Positions 51,280 to 60,802 of a DNA stretch of 64,000 nt are shown here, piece by piece; within the stretch, counting starts at the first letter, position 1; every line of letters begins with the position of its first letter. The notes below the pieces were generated by a model. That model worked only from the letters and a program-made list of their open reading frames with translations. It did not search any database and had not been told where the DNA came from. The position numbers and the translations under genes were made by a program. This DNA comes from Solimicrobium sp040544425 (GTDB lineage Bacteria > Pseudomonadota > Gammaproteobacteria > Burkholderiales > Burkholderiaceae_D), in assembly GCA_040544425.1 (NCBI GenBank), contig JBEONO010000009.1, positions 1 to 64,000 of the forward strand, given 5' to 3'.

Positions 51280-53709
51280 ATGTCTGATCTTTCTCAACTC
51301 GCAACCAGCCAGGCAGACGAAGTTCTGGCGCGCAGCGTTGAACAGGCGCAAGAGCGCATTGCACCGAGCTGGCCACTGGATCAATTCATCGCAGTCAATC
51401 CGTATTGGGGATGGCGTGCTGTGCCATTTGCGAGTGCGGCAGGTCAATTGTCAAAACTGGCTGGCGCACCGCTGACCATGCCACGCGAATATTTTTTGCA
51501 GGAGTGGGAAAAAGGGAGTTTCTCGCAGCGTGATATGCAGGCGGCGATCAATTTGAATGATCAGCCCATGTCGCTGGAAGCGTTGCAGTCCTGTCTGCAA
51601 GAGACGCAAGCCAGTGTCAGACGTACCTTGCTGGTGACTGAATTGGTCGATCAGCAGCGCGATCTGACCCATGCGATCCCCTGGCAACAATTCGTCAAGC
51701 ACCAGATCAGCCAGCATTGTGCCGCGTATTTTGATCAGGGTCAGGCCAAATGGCATCCCGATCAGGCGGTCAATCTGTATGAATCGTGGCGCACGCACAG
51801 CAGTTACGATCAGGGTCCCCGGCTGCAACTCGGGTTTAAAAAATTTCACAGGACCATCCAGCAGCTGCCGGTTGCTGCACTCGATTTGCTCAGGACTGCT
51901 CTGTCAGGTATGGCTATCAAACCGCAACACTGGACTGACTACCTGACTGCCGTGCTGCTCGATATAAATGGCTGGGCCGCCTGGTGTGCCTATCACAAAT
52001 GGCAGGCGCAATTGAGTCACATGCACAGTGAGCACCTGACCGAGTTGCTGGCAATTCGATTGGCCTGGGAATGGGTCCTGTACCAGCACCACCCCAAAGT
52101 GCATACGGCGTTTGGCCAGGCATGGCAGCAGATTGATGTGAGCGACGATCAAGTGGCAGCACAGAGTCTGGCCGATCAACTGCTGCTGCGTTCGATGGAA
52201 CATGCGTTTCAGGAACCGCTGGCCAGACAGTTGTTGCAGGCACAGCCGGTCGCAAATAGTGTGTCAGCCGTTCAGGCAGTGTTTTGTATCGATGTCCGTT
52301 CCGAAGTGTTTCGGCGCGCTTTGGAAGCAAGTCATGCGGATGTTGAAACACGGGGCTTTGCCGGATTTTTTGGATTGCCGATTGCTTATCGTGAACGCGG
52401 TACCGCACTGGTTCGACCGCAGTTGCCAGGCTTGCTGGCGCCGACATATTGGGTCAGCGAATGCGACCCCGGCGCCGGGAAGGGTGTGCGGCAGACTTTG
52501 CTGAACAAAAAACGTTGGCAGGATCTGCGGCTTGATGCCAGTTCCGGATTCACCTTCGTGGAAACTCTGGGGCTGTTGTATGGCGCCAAACTGTTGAAGA
52601 ATAATTTTGGCCATAGTCGGAATGATGAGCGTGTTCAGGGAGATCAGCCCGAACTGATGCTGTATGCAGATTCCTTGTTGCAGAACCCGGTTGGTCTCGC
52701 AGAACAAGCCACGCTGCTGAAACAGATTCTGACCGCCATGGGACTGACGCAAAATTTTGCGCGCCTGATTGTCCTGACCGGACACGGCGCTGCCTGCACG
52801 AATAATCCGCATGCAGCCAGCCTCGATTGCGGTGCCTGCGGCGGACAAAGTGGCGCTGTCAATGTGCGGCTGCTGGCGGGCATGCTGAACAATCCGCAGT
52901 TGCGCAAGCTGTTGCGCCAGGAGCAGATTGATATTCCTGACCGCAGCTGGTTTATCGCTGGCTTGCACAATACGACCACCGATCATGTGCAGCTGTTCAA
53001 TCTGGAGCTTGTACCGCAGACGCACCGCAATGATTTGCTTCAGCTGCAGTCGGCACTGGCAAACGCTTCTGAAATGACCAGATCAGAGCGCGCCGGCCTG
53101 CTCAGTCTTGATCACGTCGCAGCCAGCGAAAGTGTTTTCGAACAACGTGCCGCTGACTGGGCGCAGATCCGGCCCGAATGGGGGCTGGCAAATAATGCCG
53201 CATTCATCGTCGCGCCGCGCGATCGCACCCGCTCCCTGAATTTGCAGGGCCGCACATTCCTGCATGATTACGACTGGCAGAACGACGCTGGCTACGCGAC
53301 GCTGGAGTTGATCATGACGGCACCGATGATCGTGACCAACTGGATCAACATGCAGTATTACGCGTCGGTCGTCGACAGTCAGCATTTCGGCAGCGGCAGC
53401 AAGATTTTGCACAACGTGGTCGGGCAGCGCATCGGCGTGTTTGAAGGCAATGGCGGCGATCTGCGCATTGGCCTGCCCTGGCAATCCGTGCATGACGGAA
53501 ACCAGTGGATGCATACGCCGCTGCGCCTGTCGGTGTTTATTGCCGCGCCGCGTACGGAAATCGAGGCCATCATTCAGAAGCACGCGATGCTGCGCGAGTT
53601 GATTGATCACCAGTGGTTGCATCTTTTCCAGATCGACGACCAGAGCAATGCGATTTATTGTCGCAATCAACAGCAGTGGCAGCTGTTTCAAATTGACGCA
53701 AACCGGTAA
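51280..53709 (+). CDS. dabA: Inorganic-carbon pump cytoplasmic subunit DabA
   Basis: An 809-aa DUF2309/UPF0753 protein, the zinc-dependent, carbonic-anhydrase-like half of the DAB complex that hydrates CO2 to bicarbonate vectorially. The zinc ligands are visible: C336 and D338 in CIDVRSE, H502 in LTGHG, and C517 in LDCGACGG. The 15-residue H-to-C spacing matches that reported for Halothiobacillus DabA (H524, C539). The start at 51280 is chosen because GGAGTAAAC precedes it; the longer frame overlaps dabB. Together with DabB it would supply bicarbonate to PurK and other carboxylases. Confidence 0.93.
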   Translation: MSDLSQLATSQADEVLARSVEQAQERIAPSWPLDQFIAVNPYWGWRAVPFASAAGQLSKLAGAPLTMPREYFLQEWEKGSFSQRDMQAAINLNDQPMSLEALQSCLQETQASVRRTLLVTELVDQQRDLTHAIPWQQFVKHQISQHCAAYFDQGQAKWHPDQAVNLYESWRTHSSYDQGPRLQLGFKKFHRTIQQLPVAALDLLRTALSGMAIKPQHWTDYLTAVLLDINGWAAWCAYHKWQAQLSHMHSEHLTELLAIRLAWEWVLYQHHPKVHTAFGQAWQQIDVSDDQVAAQSLADQLLLRSMEHAFQEPLARQLLQAQPVANSVSAVQAVFCIDVRSEVFRRALEASHADVETRGFAGFFGLPIAYRERGTALVRPQLPGLLAPTYWVSECDPGAGKGVRQTLLNKKRWQDLRLDASSGFTFVETLGLLYGAKLLKNNFGHSRNDERVQGDQPELMLYADSLLQNPVGLAEQATLLKQILTAMGLTQNFARLIVLTGHGAACTNNPHAASLDCGACGGQSGAVNVRLLAGMLNNPQLRKLLRQEQIDIPDRSWFIAGLHNTTTDHVQLFNLELVPQTHRNDLLQLQSALANASEMTRSERAGLLSLDHVAASESVFEQRAADWAQIRPEWGLANNAAFIVAPRDRTRSLNLQGRTFLHDYDWQNDAGYATLELIMTAPMIVTNWINMQYYASVVDSQHFGSGSKILHNVVGQRIGVFEGNGGDLRIGLPWQSVHDGNQWMHTPLRLSVFIAAPRTEIEAIIQKHAMLRELIDHQWLHLFQIDDQSNAIYCRNQQQWQLFQIDANR

Positions 53710-53955
53710 CTGCGCGACCGGCAGTTTTTGGTGGGACGCCACATTCGCTTCGCTGCTGTTTTCAAACCGGCATAACTCTGGCACAATCGCCACCACATAA
53801 AAAGTACCGATAGTTCTACATGAATTAGTGGTAAAAAAGCATCGCTCACGCGTGTCTTGCCATGCCCCCAAATTTCTAACCGAAAGTGGTGCCGAAAGTC
53901 GGCTATGATGGGTGCGCTTTTTTAAAACTTAAATCTAATAAGCGGGGTAGGGGAG

Positions 53956-55932
53956 ATGAGTAGTGCATCGGCATCAATGCCAAAAGAAATCACCGTGCGC
54001 GGGGTTATCCTCGGCATTCTAATCACCCTGGTCTTCACGGCTGCGCAGGTTTATCTGGGACTCAAGGTCGGTCTGACCTTTGCCACCTCGATTCCCGCTG
54101 CGGTCATTTCGATGGCTCTCCTGAACGCATTCAAGGACGCCTCGATCCAGGAAAATAATATTGTGCAAACCATTGCATCGGCAGCCGGAACGCTGGCGTC
54201 GGTGATTTTTGTGCTGCCCGGTCTGTTGATGATAGGCTGGTGGGTGCATGTTCCGTTCTGGCCGACCTTTGGTGCCTGTGCCATCGGCGGGGTGCTGGGT
54301 GTGATGTACACCATGCCGCTGCGGCGCGCCCTGGTGTCGCAATCGGATCTTCCGTATCCGGAAGGTGTGGCTGCTGCGGAAGTGCTGAAAGTCGGCATGT
54401 CGTCGCGCGCCGGTGGCTCGGAAGGCAAGGCTGGCCTGATCGCAATTACCCTCGGCAGCGTCACATCGCTGTTGTATGCCGCCGGCGCTGCGGTGAAATT
54501 CATGGCTGCTGAAATGTCGATCTATTTTCGGGTCGGTAAAGGTTCAACCGGGATCGGCGCCTCAAGCTCGTTTGCCCTGATTGGCGCAGGTCACCTGATG
54601 GGGATCACCGTCGGCATGGCCATGCTGGCCGGTCTGGTGATTGCCTGGGGCATTCTGGTTCCGCTGTTGACGAGCATTTATCCGATGCCGGATCTGTCTG
54701 CCGCCGATGCTGCGCTTAAAATCTGGAAAACCAATGTGCGCATGATGGGTGCCGGTGTGATCGGTGCAGCGGCGCTTGTGACTCTGGCCGGGCTGGCCAA
54801 ACCGGTGATCGGTGGATTGAAATCGGCGCTTGAAACCGCGCGTCAGGTTAAGGCAGGCAACACCGCGATTGCCCGCACCGAGCAGGATTTGCCGATCTTT
54901 ATCGTCGGTCTGGTGACCCTGCTGTCGATGGTGCCAGCCGGTTGGTTGCTGCACAGTTTTCTGCAGGGCGGCGTTCTCGAAAGTGTCTCGGTACCACTGA
55001 TTGCCGTGGGCATTGCCTACATCCTGATTGCCGGCATGTTTGCCGCTGCGGTGTGTGGTTACATGGCCGGTCTGATCGGTTCTTCCAATTCCCCGGTATC
55101 GGGCATCGCGATTCTCACCATTCTTGGCGCGGCCTTGAGTGTCGGTGCGGTGGCCCATCACCTGATGGGTGCGGAAGTCACTCAGGCGCTGGTCGCTTAC
55201 GCGCTGTTTATCACCACGGTCGTGCTGGCGGTGGCGGTGATCGGTAACGACAATTTGCAGGATCTGAAAACCGGTCAGCTGGTTGATGCCACGCCCTGGC
55301 GTCAACAGGTCGGCTTGCTGATCGGCGTATTGGCCGGTTCGGTGGTGGTGCCGCCGGTGCTGGAACTGCTGAATCATGCGAATGGTTTTGCCGGGGCTCC
55401 GAATCTGGATGCGATTTCCAGTCAACCGCTGGCAGCACCCCAGGCGACGTTGATCTCGACTCTGGCCAAAGGCGTGATTGGCGGCGATCTGCGCTGGGAC
55501 TTGCTGTTCTATGGCGCCCTGATCGGACTCGGTCTGGTATTGATCAACTTTCTGATGAAAAAATTCAGCAACGATAAATACAGTCTGCCACCACTGGGCG
55601 TCGGACTGGCGATTTACCTTCCCAGCTCCGTCACCTTGCCGGTGGTAGTCGGTGCCGTTGCGGGCTGGTATTTTGAGCGCGCCGTATCCAGACACAGTTG
55701 GGGCGAGACAGCCAAACGACTGGGCGTCCTGGTGATGTCGGGTTTCATCGTTGGTGAAAGTTTGTTCAACGTCGCGCTTGCTGGCTTGATCGTGTTGTCC
55801 GGCAAGGGCGAACCGCTGGCGATTGAAAACAGTCTTAGCGAGCCGCAAACGATGGTCGTAGCGCTGGTGGTTGGGGCTGCAGTGGTTACTTGGCTATATA
55901 AATGGTGTGCAAAGCGGGCCAGGGCGAGTTAA
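53956..55932 (+). CDS. Oligopeptide transporter, OPT family
   Basis: A 658-aa inner-membrane transporter of the OPT family, with about 14-16 helices. Family sequences include ITVRGVILGILITLVFTAAQVYLGLKVG, IVQTIASAAGTL and SSNSPVSGIAILT. OPT proteins move tri-, tetra- and longer peptides or metal-chelates with protons. It is followed by a secreted S9 peptidase gene, which would release substrates for uptake. AGGGGAG... (GGGGAGATG) gives the ribosome site. Confidence 0.93.
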   Translation: MSSASASMPKEITVRGVILGILITLVFTAAQVYLGLKVGLTFATSIPAAVISMALLNAFKDASIQENNIVQTIASAAGTLASVIFVLPGLLMIGWWVHVPFWPTFGACAIGGVLGVMYTMPLRRALVSQSDLPYPEGVAAAEVLKVGMSSRAGGSEGKAGLIAITLGSVTSLLYAAGAAVKFMAAEMSIYFRVGKGSTGIGASSSFALIGAGHLMGITVGMAMLAGLVIAWGILVPLLTSIYPMPDLSAADAALKIWKTNVRMMGAGVIGAAALVTLAGLAKPVIGGLKSALETARQVKAGNTAIARTEQDLPIFIVGLVTLLSMVPAGWLLHSFLQGGVLESVSVPLIAVGIAYILIAGMFAAAVCGYMAGLIGSSNSPVSGIAILTILGAALSVGAVAHHLMGAEVTQALVAYALFITTVVLAVAVIGNDNLQDLKTGQLVDATPWRQQVGLLIGVLAGSVVVPPVLELLNHANGFAGAPNLDAISSQPLAAPQATLISTLAKGVIGGDLRWDLLFYGALIGLGLVLINFLMKKFSNDKYSLPPLGVGLAIYLPSSVTLPVVVGAVAGWYFERAVSRHSWGETAKRLGVLVMSGFIVGESLFNVALAGLIVLSGKGEPLAIENSLSEPQTMVVALVVGAAVVTWLYKWCAKRARAS

Positions 55933-55995
55933 AAAAGTCGTCATGCAGGTTTGATCGCGTGACCAAGTAGAAAATAATAAATGGGAGAACCATCA

Positions 55996-58050
55996 ATGAA
56001 GCTTCGTTTACTAATGCTCGCGGCAGTATTTGTCGCGTCCAGCGCAGTTGCCGCACCACGCGGGTTTACTGTGGAAGATCTGGTCAAGTTGGAACGGGTA
56101 GGCAGTCCGGTGTTGTCACCCGATGCCAGCAAGGTACTCTATACAGTACGCAGCACCGACAGCGAAAAGAATCGCGGACATACTGAAATCTGGATGCTGG
56201 ATTTGCATGCAGCACAGGCCAAACCAAAGCAGCTGACCCACGGCACAGCCAGCAGTACCGATCCTGAATGGTCGCCAAACGGGGACGCGGTGTATTTTAC
56301 GTCGGCACGGTCCGGCACTGCCCAGGTCTGGCGCTTGCCGATGAGCGGTGGTGAAGCGGCGATGGTGACTGATCTGCCGCTGGACGTGACCAGTTTTCGG
56401 GTCTCGCCGCATGGTGATCGACTGGCGCTGAGTGTTGAAGTATTCCGCGACTGTGCGGATCTGGCCTGCACCAGGAAACGCCTCGACGAACAATCCAAAC
56501 AACAGGCGACCGGCCACACTTTTGACAAACTGTTTGTGCGCCATTGGGATACCTGGGCCGACGGCCGCAACACCGTGCTGTATTCCGTCGCACTCAATGC
56601 CAACGGTCATGCACAGGGCGAGCTGGCAAATCTGTCTGGCTCACTGGATGGCGACGTGCCGTCCAAACCTTCGGGCGATCATGACGATTATCAATTCAGT
56701 CCGGATGGCGCGATGATCGTGTTCTCGCTGCGCGTGGCTGGCAAGACCGAAGCCTGGTCGACCAACTTTGATCTGTTTGAAGTACCTGCAGCAGGCGGCA
56801 AGGCGCCGCGCAATCTGACTGCCGACAACCCGGCCTGGGATGGCAAACCGGCGTTTTCACCGGATGGCCGCACGCTCGCATATCTGGCAATGGACCGGGC
56901 AGGATTTGAAGCCGACCGTTTTCATTTTGTACTGATGGATGTAGCCACCGGCAAGAAACGCAGACTGGCCGACAACTGGGATCATTCAGTGGCCGACTAT
57001 GCCTGGTCAGCGGATGGCAGGACGATTTATGCCGGTGCCGATGACCTCGGCCAGCATCGCCTGTTTGCAGTCGATGTTGCCAGCGGCAGCGTCAAGCCGT
57101 TAACCGGTCAGGGTGCCGTGACTGGCTTTGCGATCAACCGCGACACGATGATCGTCGCCCAGCAAAATCTGGCCTCGGCGGCACAGTTATTCAGGCTCAA
57201 ACCCGGCAGTACCGAGCTGACCCAGCTGACTCACAACAATCATGAAGCGCTCTCTGAAGTGAAGTTCGGCGAGTATCAGCAGTTCTCCTTTGTCGGTTAT
57301 CAGGGCGAGACTGTGTATGGTTATGTGATGAAGCCGTGGAATGCCAAAGAAGGCGCGACCTACCCGATCGCTTTCATTGTGCACGGTGGTCCACAGGGCA
57401 GTTTCGGCAATGAATGGAGTTATCGCTGGAATCCGCAGGTGTATGCCGGAGCCGGTTATGCCGCCGTGTTTATCGATTTTCATGGCTCTACCGGTTATGG
57501 TCAGAAGTTCACCGATTCGATCAGCCAGAACTGGGGTGGGGCACCGCTGGAAGATTTACAGAAAGGTCTGGAAGCGGCAGTCAAGAAATTCCCTTGGCTC
57601 GATCGCAGTCACGCCTGCGCGCTGGGCGCTTCCTACGGCGGGTACATGATGAACTGGATCGAAGGTAACTGGGCGGATGGTTTCAAATGCATCGTCAATC
57701 ACGACGGCGTATTTGACAATCGCGCCATGTATTACTCAACCGAAGAACTCTGGTTCAACGAATGGGAAAACGGCGGAACCTACTATCAAAATCCACAGGG
57801 CCACGAAAAATTCAATCCGGTCAATTTCGTCAACAACTGGAAAACGCCGATGTTGATCGTGCAGGGTGAACAGGACTTCCGCATCCCGACCACGCAATCT
57901 CTGGGTGCATTCACTGCCCTGCAACGCAAGGGAATCGAGAGCAAGATTCTGATTTTTCCGGATGAAAACCACTGGGTCTTGAAACCGGCCAATTCAGTGC
58001 TTTGGCATCACACGGTGCTGGACTGGCTGGATCAGCATTTAAAACACTGA
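55996..58050 (+). CDS. Exported S9 family prolyl oligopeptidase-like peptidase
   Basis: A 684-aa secreted serine peptidase. A signal peptide ends SSAVAA. A beta-propeller (about 35-420; repeats with SPDASKVLYTVRS, SPNGDAVYFTSA, SPDGRTLAYLAMD) gates an alpha/beta-hydrolase catalytic domain. The nucleophile motif is GASYGGYM, Asp is in VQGEQDFRIP and His in DENHWV, forming the triad. It belongs to the S9C acylaminoacyl/dipeptidyl-peptidase group. The start at 55996 is chosen because GGGAG lies eight bases upstream; ATG at 55981 would add five residues. It follows the OPT gene by 63 bases. Confidence 0.93.
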   Translation: MKLRLLMLAAVFVASSAVAAPRGFTVEDLVKLERVGSPVLSPDASKVLYTVRSTDSEKNRGHTEIWMLDLHAAQAKPKQLTHGTASSTDPEWSPNGDAVYFTSARSGTAQVWRLPMSGGEAAMVTDLPLDVTSFRVSPHGDRLALSVEVFRDCADLACTRKRLDEQSKQQATGHTFDKLFVRHWDTWADGRNTVLYSVALNANGHAQGELANLSGSLDGDVPSKPSGDHDDYQFSPDGAMIVFSLRVAGKTEAWSTNFDLFEVPAAGGKAPRNLTADNPAWDGKPAFSPDGRTLAYLAMDRAGFEADRFHFVLMDVATGKKRRLADNWDHSVADYAWSADGRTIYAGADDLGQHRLFAVDVASGSVKPLTGQGAVTGFAINRDTMIVAQQNLASAAQLFRLKPGSTELTQLTHNNHEALSEVKFGEYQQFSFVGYQGETVYGYVMKPWNAKEGATYPIAFIVHGGPQGSFGNEWSYRWNPQVYAGAGYAAVFIDFHGSTGYGQKFTDSISQNWGGAPLEDLQKGLEAAVKKFPWLDRSHACALGASYGGYMMNWIEGNWADGFKCIVNHDGVFDNRAMYYSTEELWFNEWENGGTYYQNPQGHEKFNPVNFVNNWKTPMLIVQGEQDFRIPTTQSLGAFTALQRKGIESKILIFPDENHWVLKPANSVLWHHTVLDWLDQHLKH

Positions 58051-58065
58051 CGAACTGCCGTGTTT

Positions 58066-58105
58066 CAAACGACTACGAGAGCCGAATGGCTCTCGTAGTC
58101 GTTTG
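58066..58105 (+). terminator. Perfect 18-bp hairpin after the S9 peptidase gene
   Basis: CAAACGACTACGAGAGCC pairs perfectly with its reverse complement across the loop GAAT. No long T-run follows. It lies between convergent genes and likely blocks read-through or protects 3' ends. Such long perfect hairpins are unusual for terminators. Confidence 0.6.
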
Positions 58106-58129
58106 GATATCAAGGTTCTACGCCAGGTT

Positions 58130-58513
58130 TCATTGCGTAGCGTAAGCATAGATGTGCGGATAGGATGCTGCGCCAAGTGCGCCGACCACAGCAAGTAAAA
58201 AGTCTGCTACTTGTCTTCGCTGACTGTCGTGGCTCAAATTACCCGTGACATCCAGACCTAATGTAGAGCTTATGCTGCTTACTAATATCCCAGCGCCAGT
58301 AAGTCCAAGCCCGCTTGGTTGCCAGCTTGCCATAGCCATCAGCGCAGAACCGATCGTTTTTAACGGAGGAAGCGCTAATAATTGTGCGGTGTTTTTGAGA
58401 CACCCCGACAAAGCGCCAGGACAGGTTGGTTCACTGTTGGCGGGCTGATCCGGTATTTCGATTGCTACGTAGCCCAGATTGCCGCTGTTGTTGAGTGCTG
58501 CTGTGGATTGCAT
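58130..58513 (-). CDS. Small hypothetical protein
   Basis: A 127-aa open frame of unknown function with Cys pairs (CPGALSGC), a Pro/Leu-rich middle (LLALPPLKTIGSALMAMASW), and a possible C-terminal hydrophobic helix (DFLLAVVGALGAASYP). A GGGG stretch lies upstream of the ATG. I recognise no family, and it could be a spurious frame. It is convergent with the S9 peptidase gene. Confidence 0.42.
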   Translation of the reverse strand: MQSTAALNNSGNLGYVAIEIPDQPANSEPTCPGALSGCLKNTAQLLALPPLKTIGSALMAMASWQPSGLGLTGAGILVSSISSTLGLDVTGNLSHDSQRRQVADFLLAVVGALGAASYPHIYAYATQ

Positions 58514-59112
58514 TGGAAGACCCCATCTTGTTTAGTATTGAAAACTTCATTTGTCAGGGCCGGGAGTGTAATGGGGTTCGAAACAGCGCTGCAACCGGGT
58601 TTACCCGAATGGTCTCAGTTGGCCCGACCGGTTGAAGCAACTTAAATCAGTTTGGTCAGCATTTTCACCATGCCAGTTACCACGCGGCACGGCGTAAAAC
58701 GAACACATTGCGCTATCAGCTAATTCGTTAAGCCCAAAATGCAGACGCGTTGGACGGCTGTGCCCGGCCCAGTTTTTGTCCGGATTCTCAGGAACGAGCT
58801 TTGTTGTTGAGGTTTCGATACAACACAATGCTGTAAATTTCAAATGAAAAAAAATTAACAATCCTCCGCCAAAAGTAAAGCGCGGAATTTCTTCGCAGTC
58901 TTGTAAAAGCCTGAATTGGCGCGGGTTTGGCAGAAAGTGAGTTGCCTTGAAGCACTAAAATTAACGTGATTCGGCCCATCGAATTAGAATGTTTTATCTA
59001 ATTTTTATTACTTGTGAATAACGTTGCATTCGGTATTCTTATAGTGACGCAAAGAAACAAATTATCGTTACAACAATAACGTTATCCAATACAAAATACA
59101 TGGAGATAAATT
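58514..59112. other. 599-base intergenic region
   Basis: Short open frames here (about 58601-58861 and 58788-58979, minus strand) have no protein-like features and I do not call them. A loose sigma-54-like match lies at 58917-58932. A TATAGT at 59040-59045 lies 68 bases before the next start and could be its -10, without a clear -35. The rest is AT-rich. Confidence 0.4.
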
Positions 59113-60141
59113 ATGCTGGTTCGTAAAACACTTTCTGGTCTGGTAGCAGCGGCGCTGACATTGACTGCCTGTAATCTGGCAATGGCCGAAGAAAACTACG
59201 AGTTGGACATGCCACTTGGCATTTGGGGTCTGGATTCTGCGATCTTGCCGCTTTCCGGGTTTTACGCCCAGATCGTCGCCGCGCGTTACCAGGCGAACGA
59301 TGTCAAGGATGGCAACGGCAATAATGTCCAGTTCAACACCTTGCTTCCGCTTGCGCCGGGCGTGAATGTTCCCGTGCATGGCAATGTGAATTCGCGCATC
59401 ACTGAAGACGCCGTGGTTCCAAAATTTATTTACATCAGCGATGAATCGGTCTGGGGCGGTCATGCCGGTGCATTTCTGGCGATCCCGCTGCTGAAGAAAA
59501 CCCGGGACATCTCGGTGAATGTGACGACGCCATTGCCACCGCCATACCCGACAGTGATAGGCCAGACCGCCTCGCAACTGGAAAGTGGCTCACACCGCGG
59601 CGTGGGTGATATTGAGCTCACTTCGTTTATCGGTTGGAAGGGCGAGCAGGTTTCCTATCTGCTGGCGTTTAATATTGACGCGCCAACTGGGTCGTATGAC
59701 AAAACCAGTCAGGTCAATCTGGGCCTGAATCACTATTCCTTGCGTCCTTTGGCGTCGGTAGCTTATTCAACCGAGTCCGGCTTTGATTTCGCTGCGGCGC
59801 TGAGCTATAACTTCAATACCGTCAACAAGGACACGAAGTACAAATCCGGCCAGTACATGGCGCTGGAATATCTGGGCAGTTATCAGTTTTCAAATAATAT
59901 CAAAGCCGGTTTGCAGGGCTATTATCTGAACCAGACTACCAACGATGAAGATCCGAATAACTCGGCCTTGGTTCCGATTGTCAATGGCTTCAAGGCGCGG
60001 ATTGTGTCGCTTGGCCCGATCGCAAGCTATCAGACTGACGATTTAAAAAATCAGGTTGAGTTCAAATGGCTGGCTGAAACTGGTGTGCGCAACCGCCCGC
60101 AAGGCAATTTATTGGTATTGACGTATAGCCATCTGTTTTGA
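59113..60141 (+). CDS. MetA-pathway-like outer-membrane channel
   Basis: A 342-aa exported protein, with a signal peptide cut after LAMA and a C-terminal beta-barrel ending in LTYSHLF. It resembles the Phenol_MetA_deg outer-membrane family: MPLGIWGLDSAILPLSGFYAQIVAARYQAND near the start, SHRGVGDIELTSFIGWK and YLLAFNIDAPTGSYDK in the barrel. Members are thought to import aromatic or other hydrophobic compounds. AGGAGATAAATT... (TGGAGATAAATT) precedes the start. The next gene encodes an exported chalcone-isomerase-like protein 64 bases later. Confidence 0.85.
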   Translation: MLVRKTLSGLVAAALTLTACNLAMAEENYELDMPLGIWGLDSAILPLSGFYAQIVAARYQANDVKDGNGNNVQFNTLLPLAPGVNVPVHGNVNSRITEDAVVPKFIYISDESVWGGHAGAFLAIPLLKKTRDISVNVTTPLPPPYPTVIGQTASQLESGSHRGVGDIELTSFIGWKGEQVSYLLAFNIDAPTGSYDKTSQVNLGLNHYSLRPLASVAYSTESGFDFAAALSYNFNTVNKDTKYKSGQYMALEYLGSYQFSNNIKAGLQGYYLNQTTNDEDPNNSALVPIVNGFKARIVSLGPIASYQTDDLKNQVEFKWLAETGVRNRPQGNLLVLTYSHLF

Positions 60142-60205
60142 TAGTCCGCGTCATCACACAAGCCAGACAAAAATACAGAAGGAATAAACCTTCAATGGAG
60201 GCAAG

Positions 60206-60802
60206 ATGAAAGCCAGTCGATATTTGAGCCATGTATGTATTGCGCTCGTCGTCATGGTGGCCGGGGTGAGCAATGCGGCCACCAGCAAGGAACCTGTCGT
60301 CAGTCCATTCGAGGACAACGTGCAGGTGGACGGACAGACCCTGTTGTTAAACGGGTCTGGCCCGCTGTCGGTCAATCGCGTCAAGATTTATACGGTGGGG
60401 ATTTATATGCCGGTCCGTAAATCGACAGCGCAGGAAATATTGGCCTTGCCGGGCATCGTCAGAGTGAAAATCGCGATGTTAAAGTCGGTCGAGAGTGAGA
60501 CCATGAGTCGCAGGTTTATTGCCGATGTTCATGCCAATACCAGCAAGGATGACCGATTGATCATTGCTAATCAGATCCTGACGCTGGGGATGGGTTTTGG
60601 CGCGATCGGTGACTGGAATGTGGGCGATGTCATGTATATCGACTGGATACCCAGCAAGGGAACCGTCATTTCGTGGAATAACAAACAGGTCGCCGAACCG
60701 CTGAAGAACCAATTGCTGATGCAGTCGATTCTGAAAATCTGGCTCGGGGACAATGTCTACGATACCAAGTTGAAACGCTTGCTACTGGGCGTCAAAGAGT
60801 AG
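60206..60802 (+). CDS. Exported chalcone-isomerase-like protein
   Basis: A 198-aa protein with a signal peptide cut near VSNAA and a single CHI-like fold: LNGSGPLSVNRVKIYTVGIYMPVRKSTAQEILALPG is the usual N-terminal signature. Bacterial CHI-like proteins are mostly fatty-acid- or lipid-binding and not true flavonoid isomerases. It is encoded right after the outer-membrane channel and its 3' end overlaps the stop of YcaQ on the other strand by 21 bases. A role in handling the channel's substrate is an inference. Confidence 0.85.
   Translation: MKASRYLSHVCIALVVMVAGVSNAATSKEPVVSPFEDNVQVDGQTLLLNGSGPLSVNRVKIYTVGIYMPVRKSTAQEILALPGIVRVKIAMLKSVESETMSRRFIADVHANTSKDDRLIIANQILTLGMGFGAIGDWNVGDVMYIDWIPSKGTVISWNNKQVAEPLKNQLLMQSILKIWLGDNVYDTKLKRLLLGVKE

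Noticed and set aside
54562..55848. 428-aa open frame antisense to the OPT transporter
   Set aside because: Very rich in His, Gln, Arg and Gly, as expected for the reverse of a membrane-protein gene; no family features.
58917..58932. Sigma-54-like TGGC-N-GC match upstream of the outer-membrane channel gene
   Set aside because: It has two mismatches in key positions, lies 180 bases from the start, and no enhancer-binding regulator is nearby.
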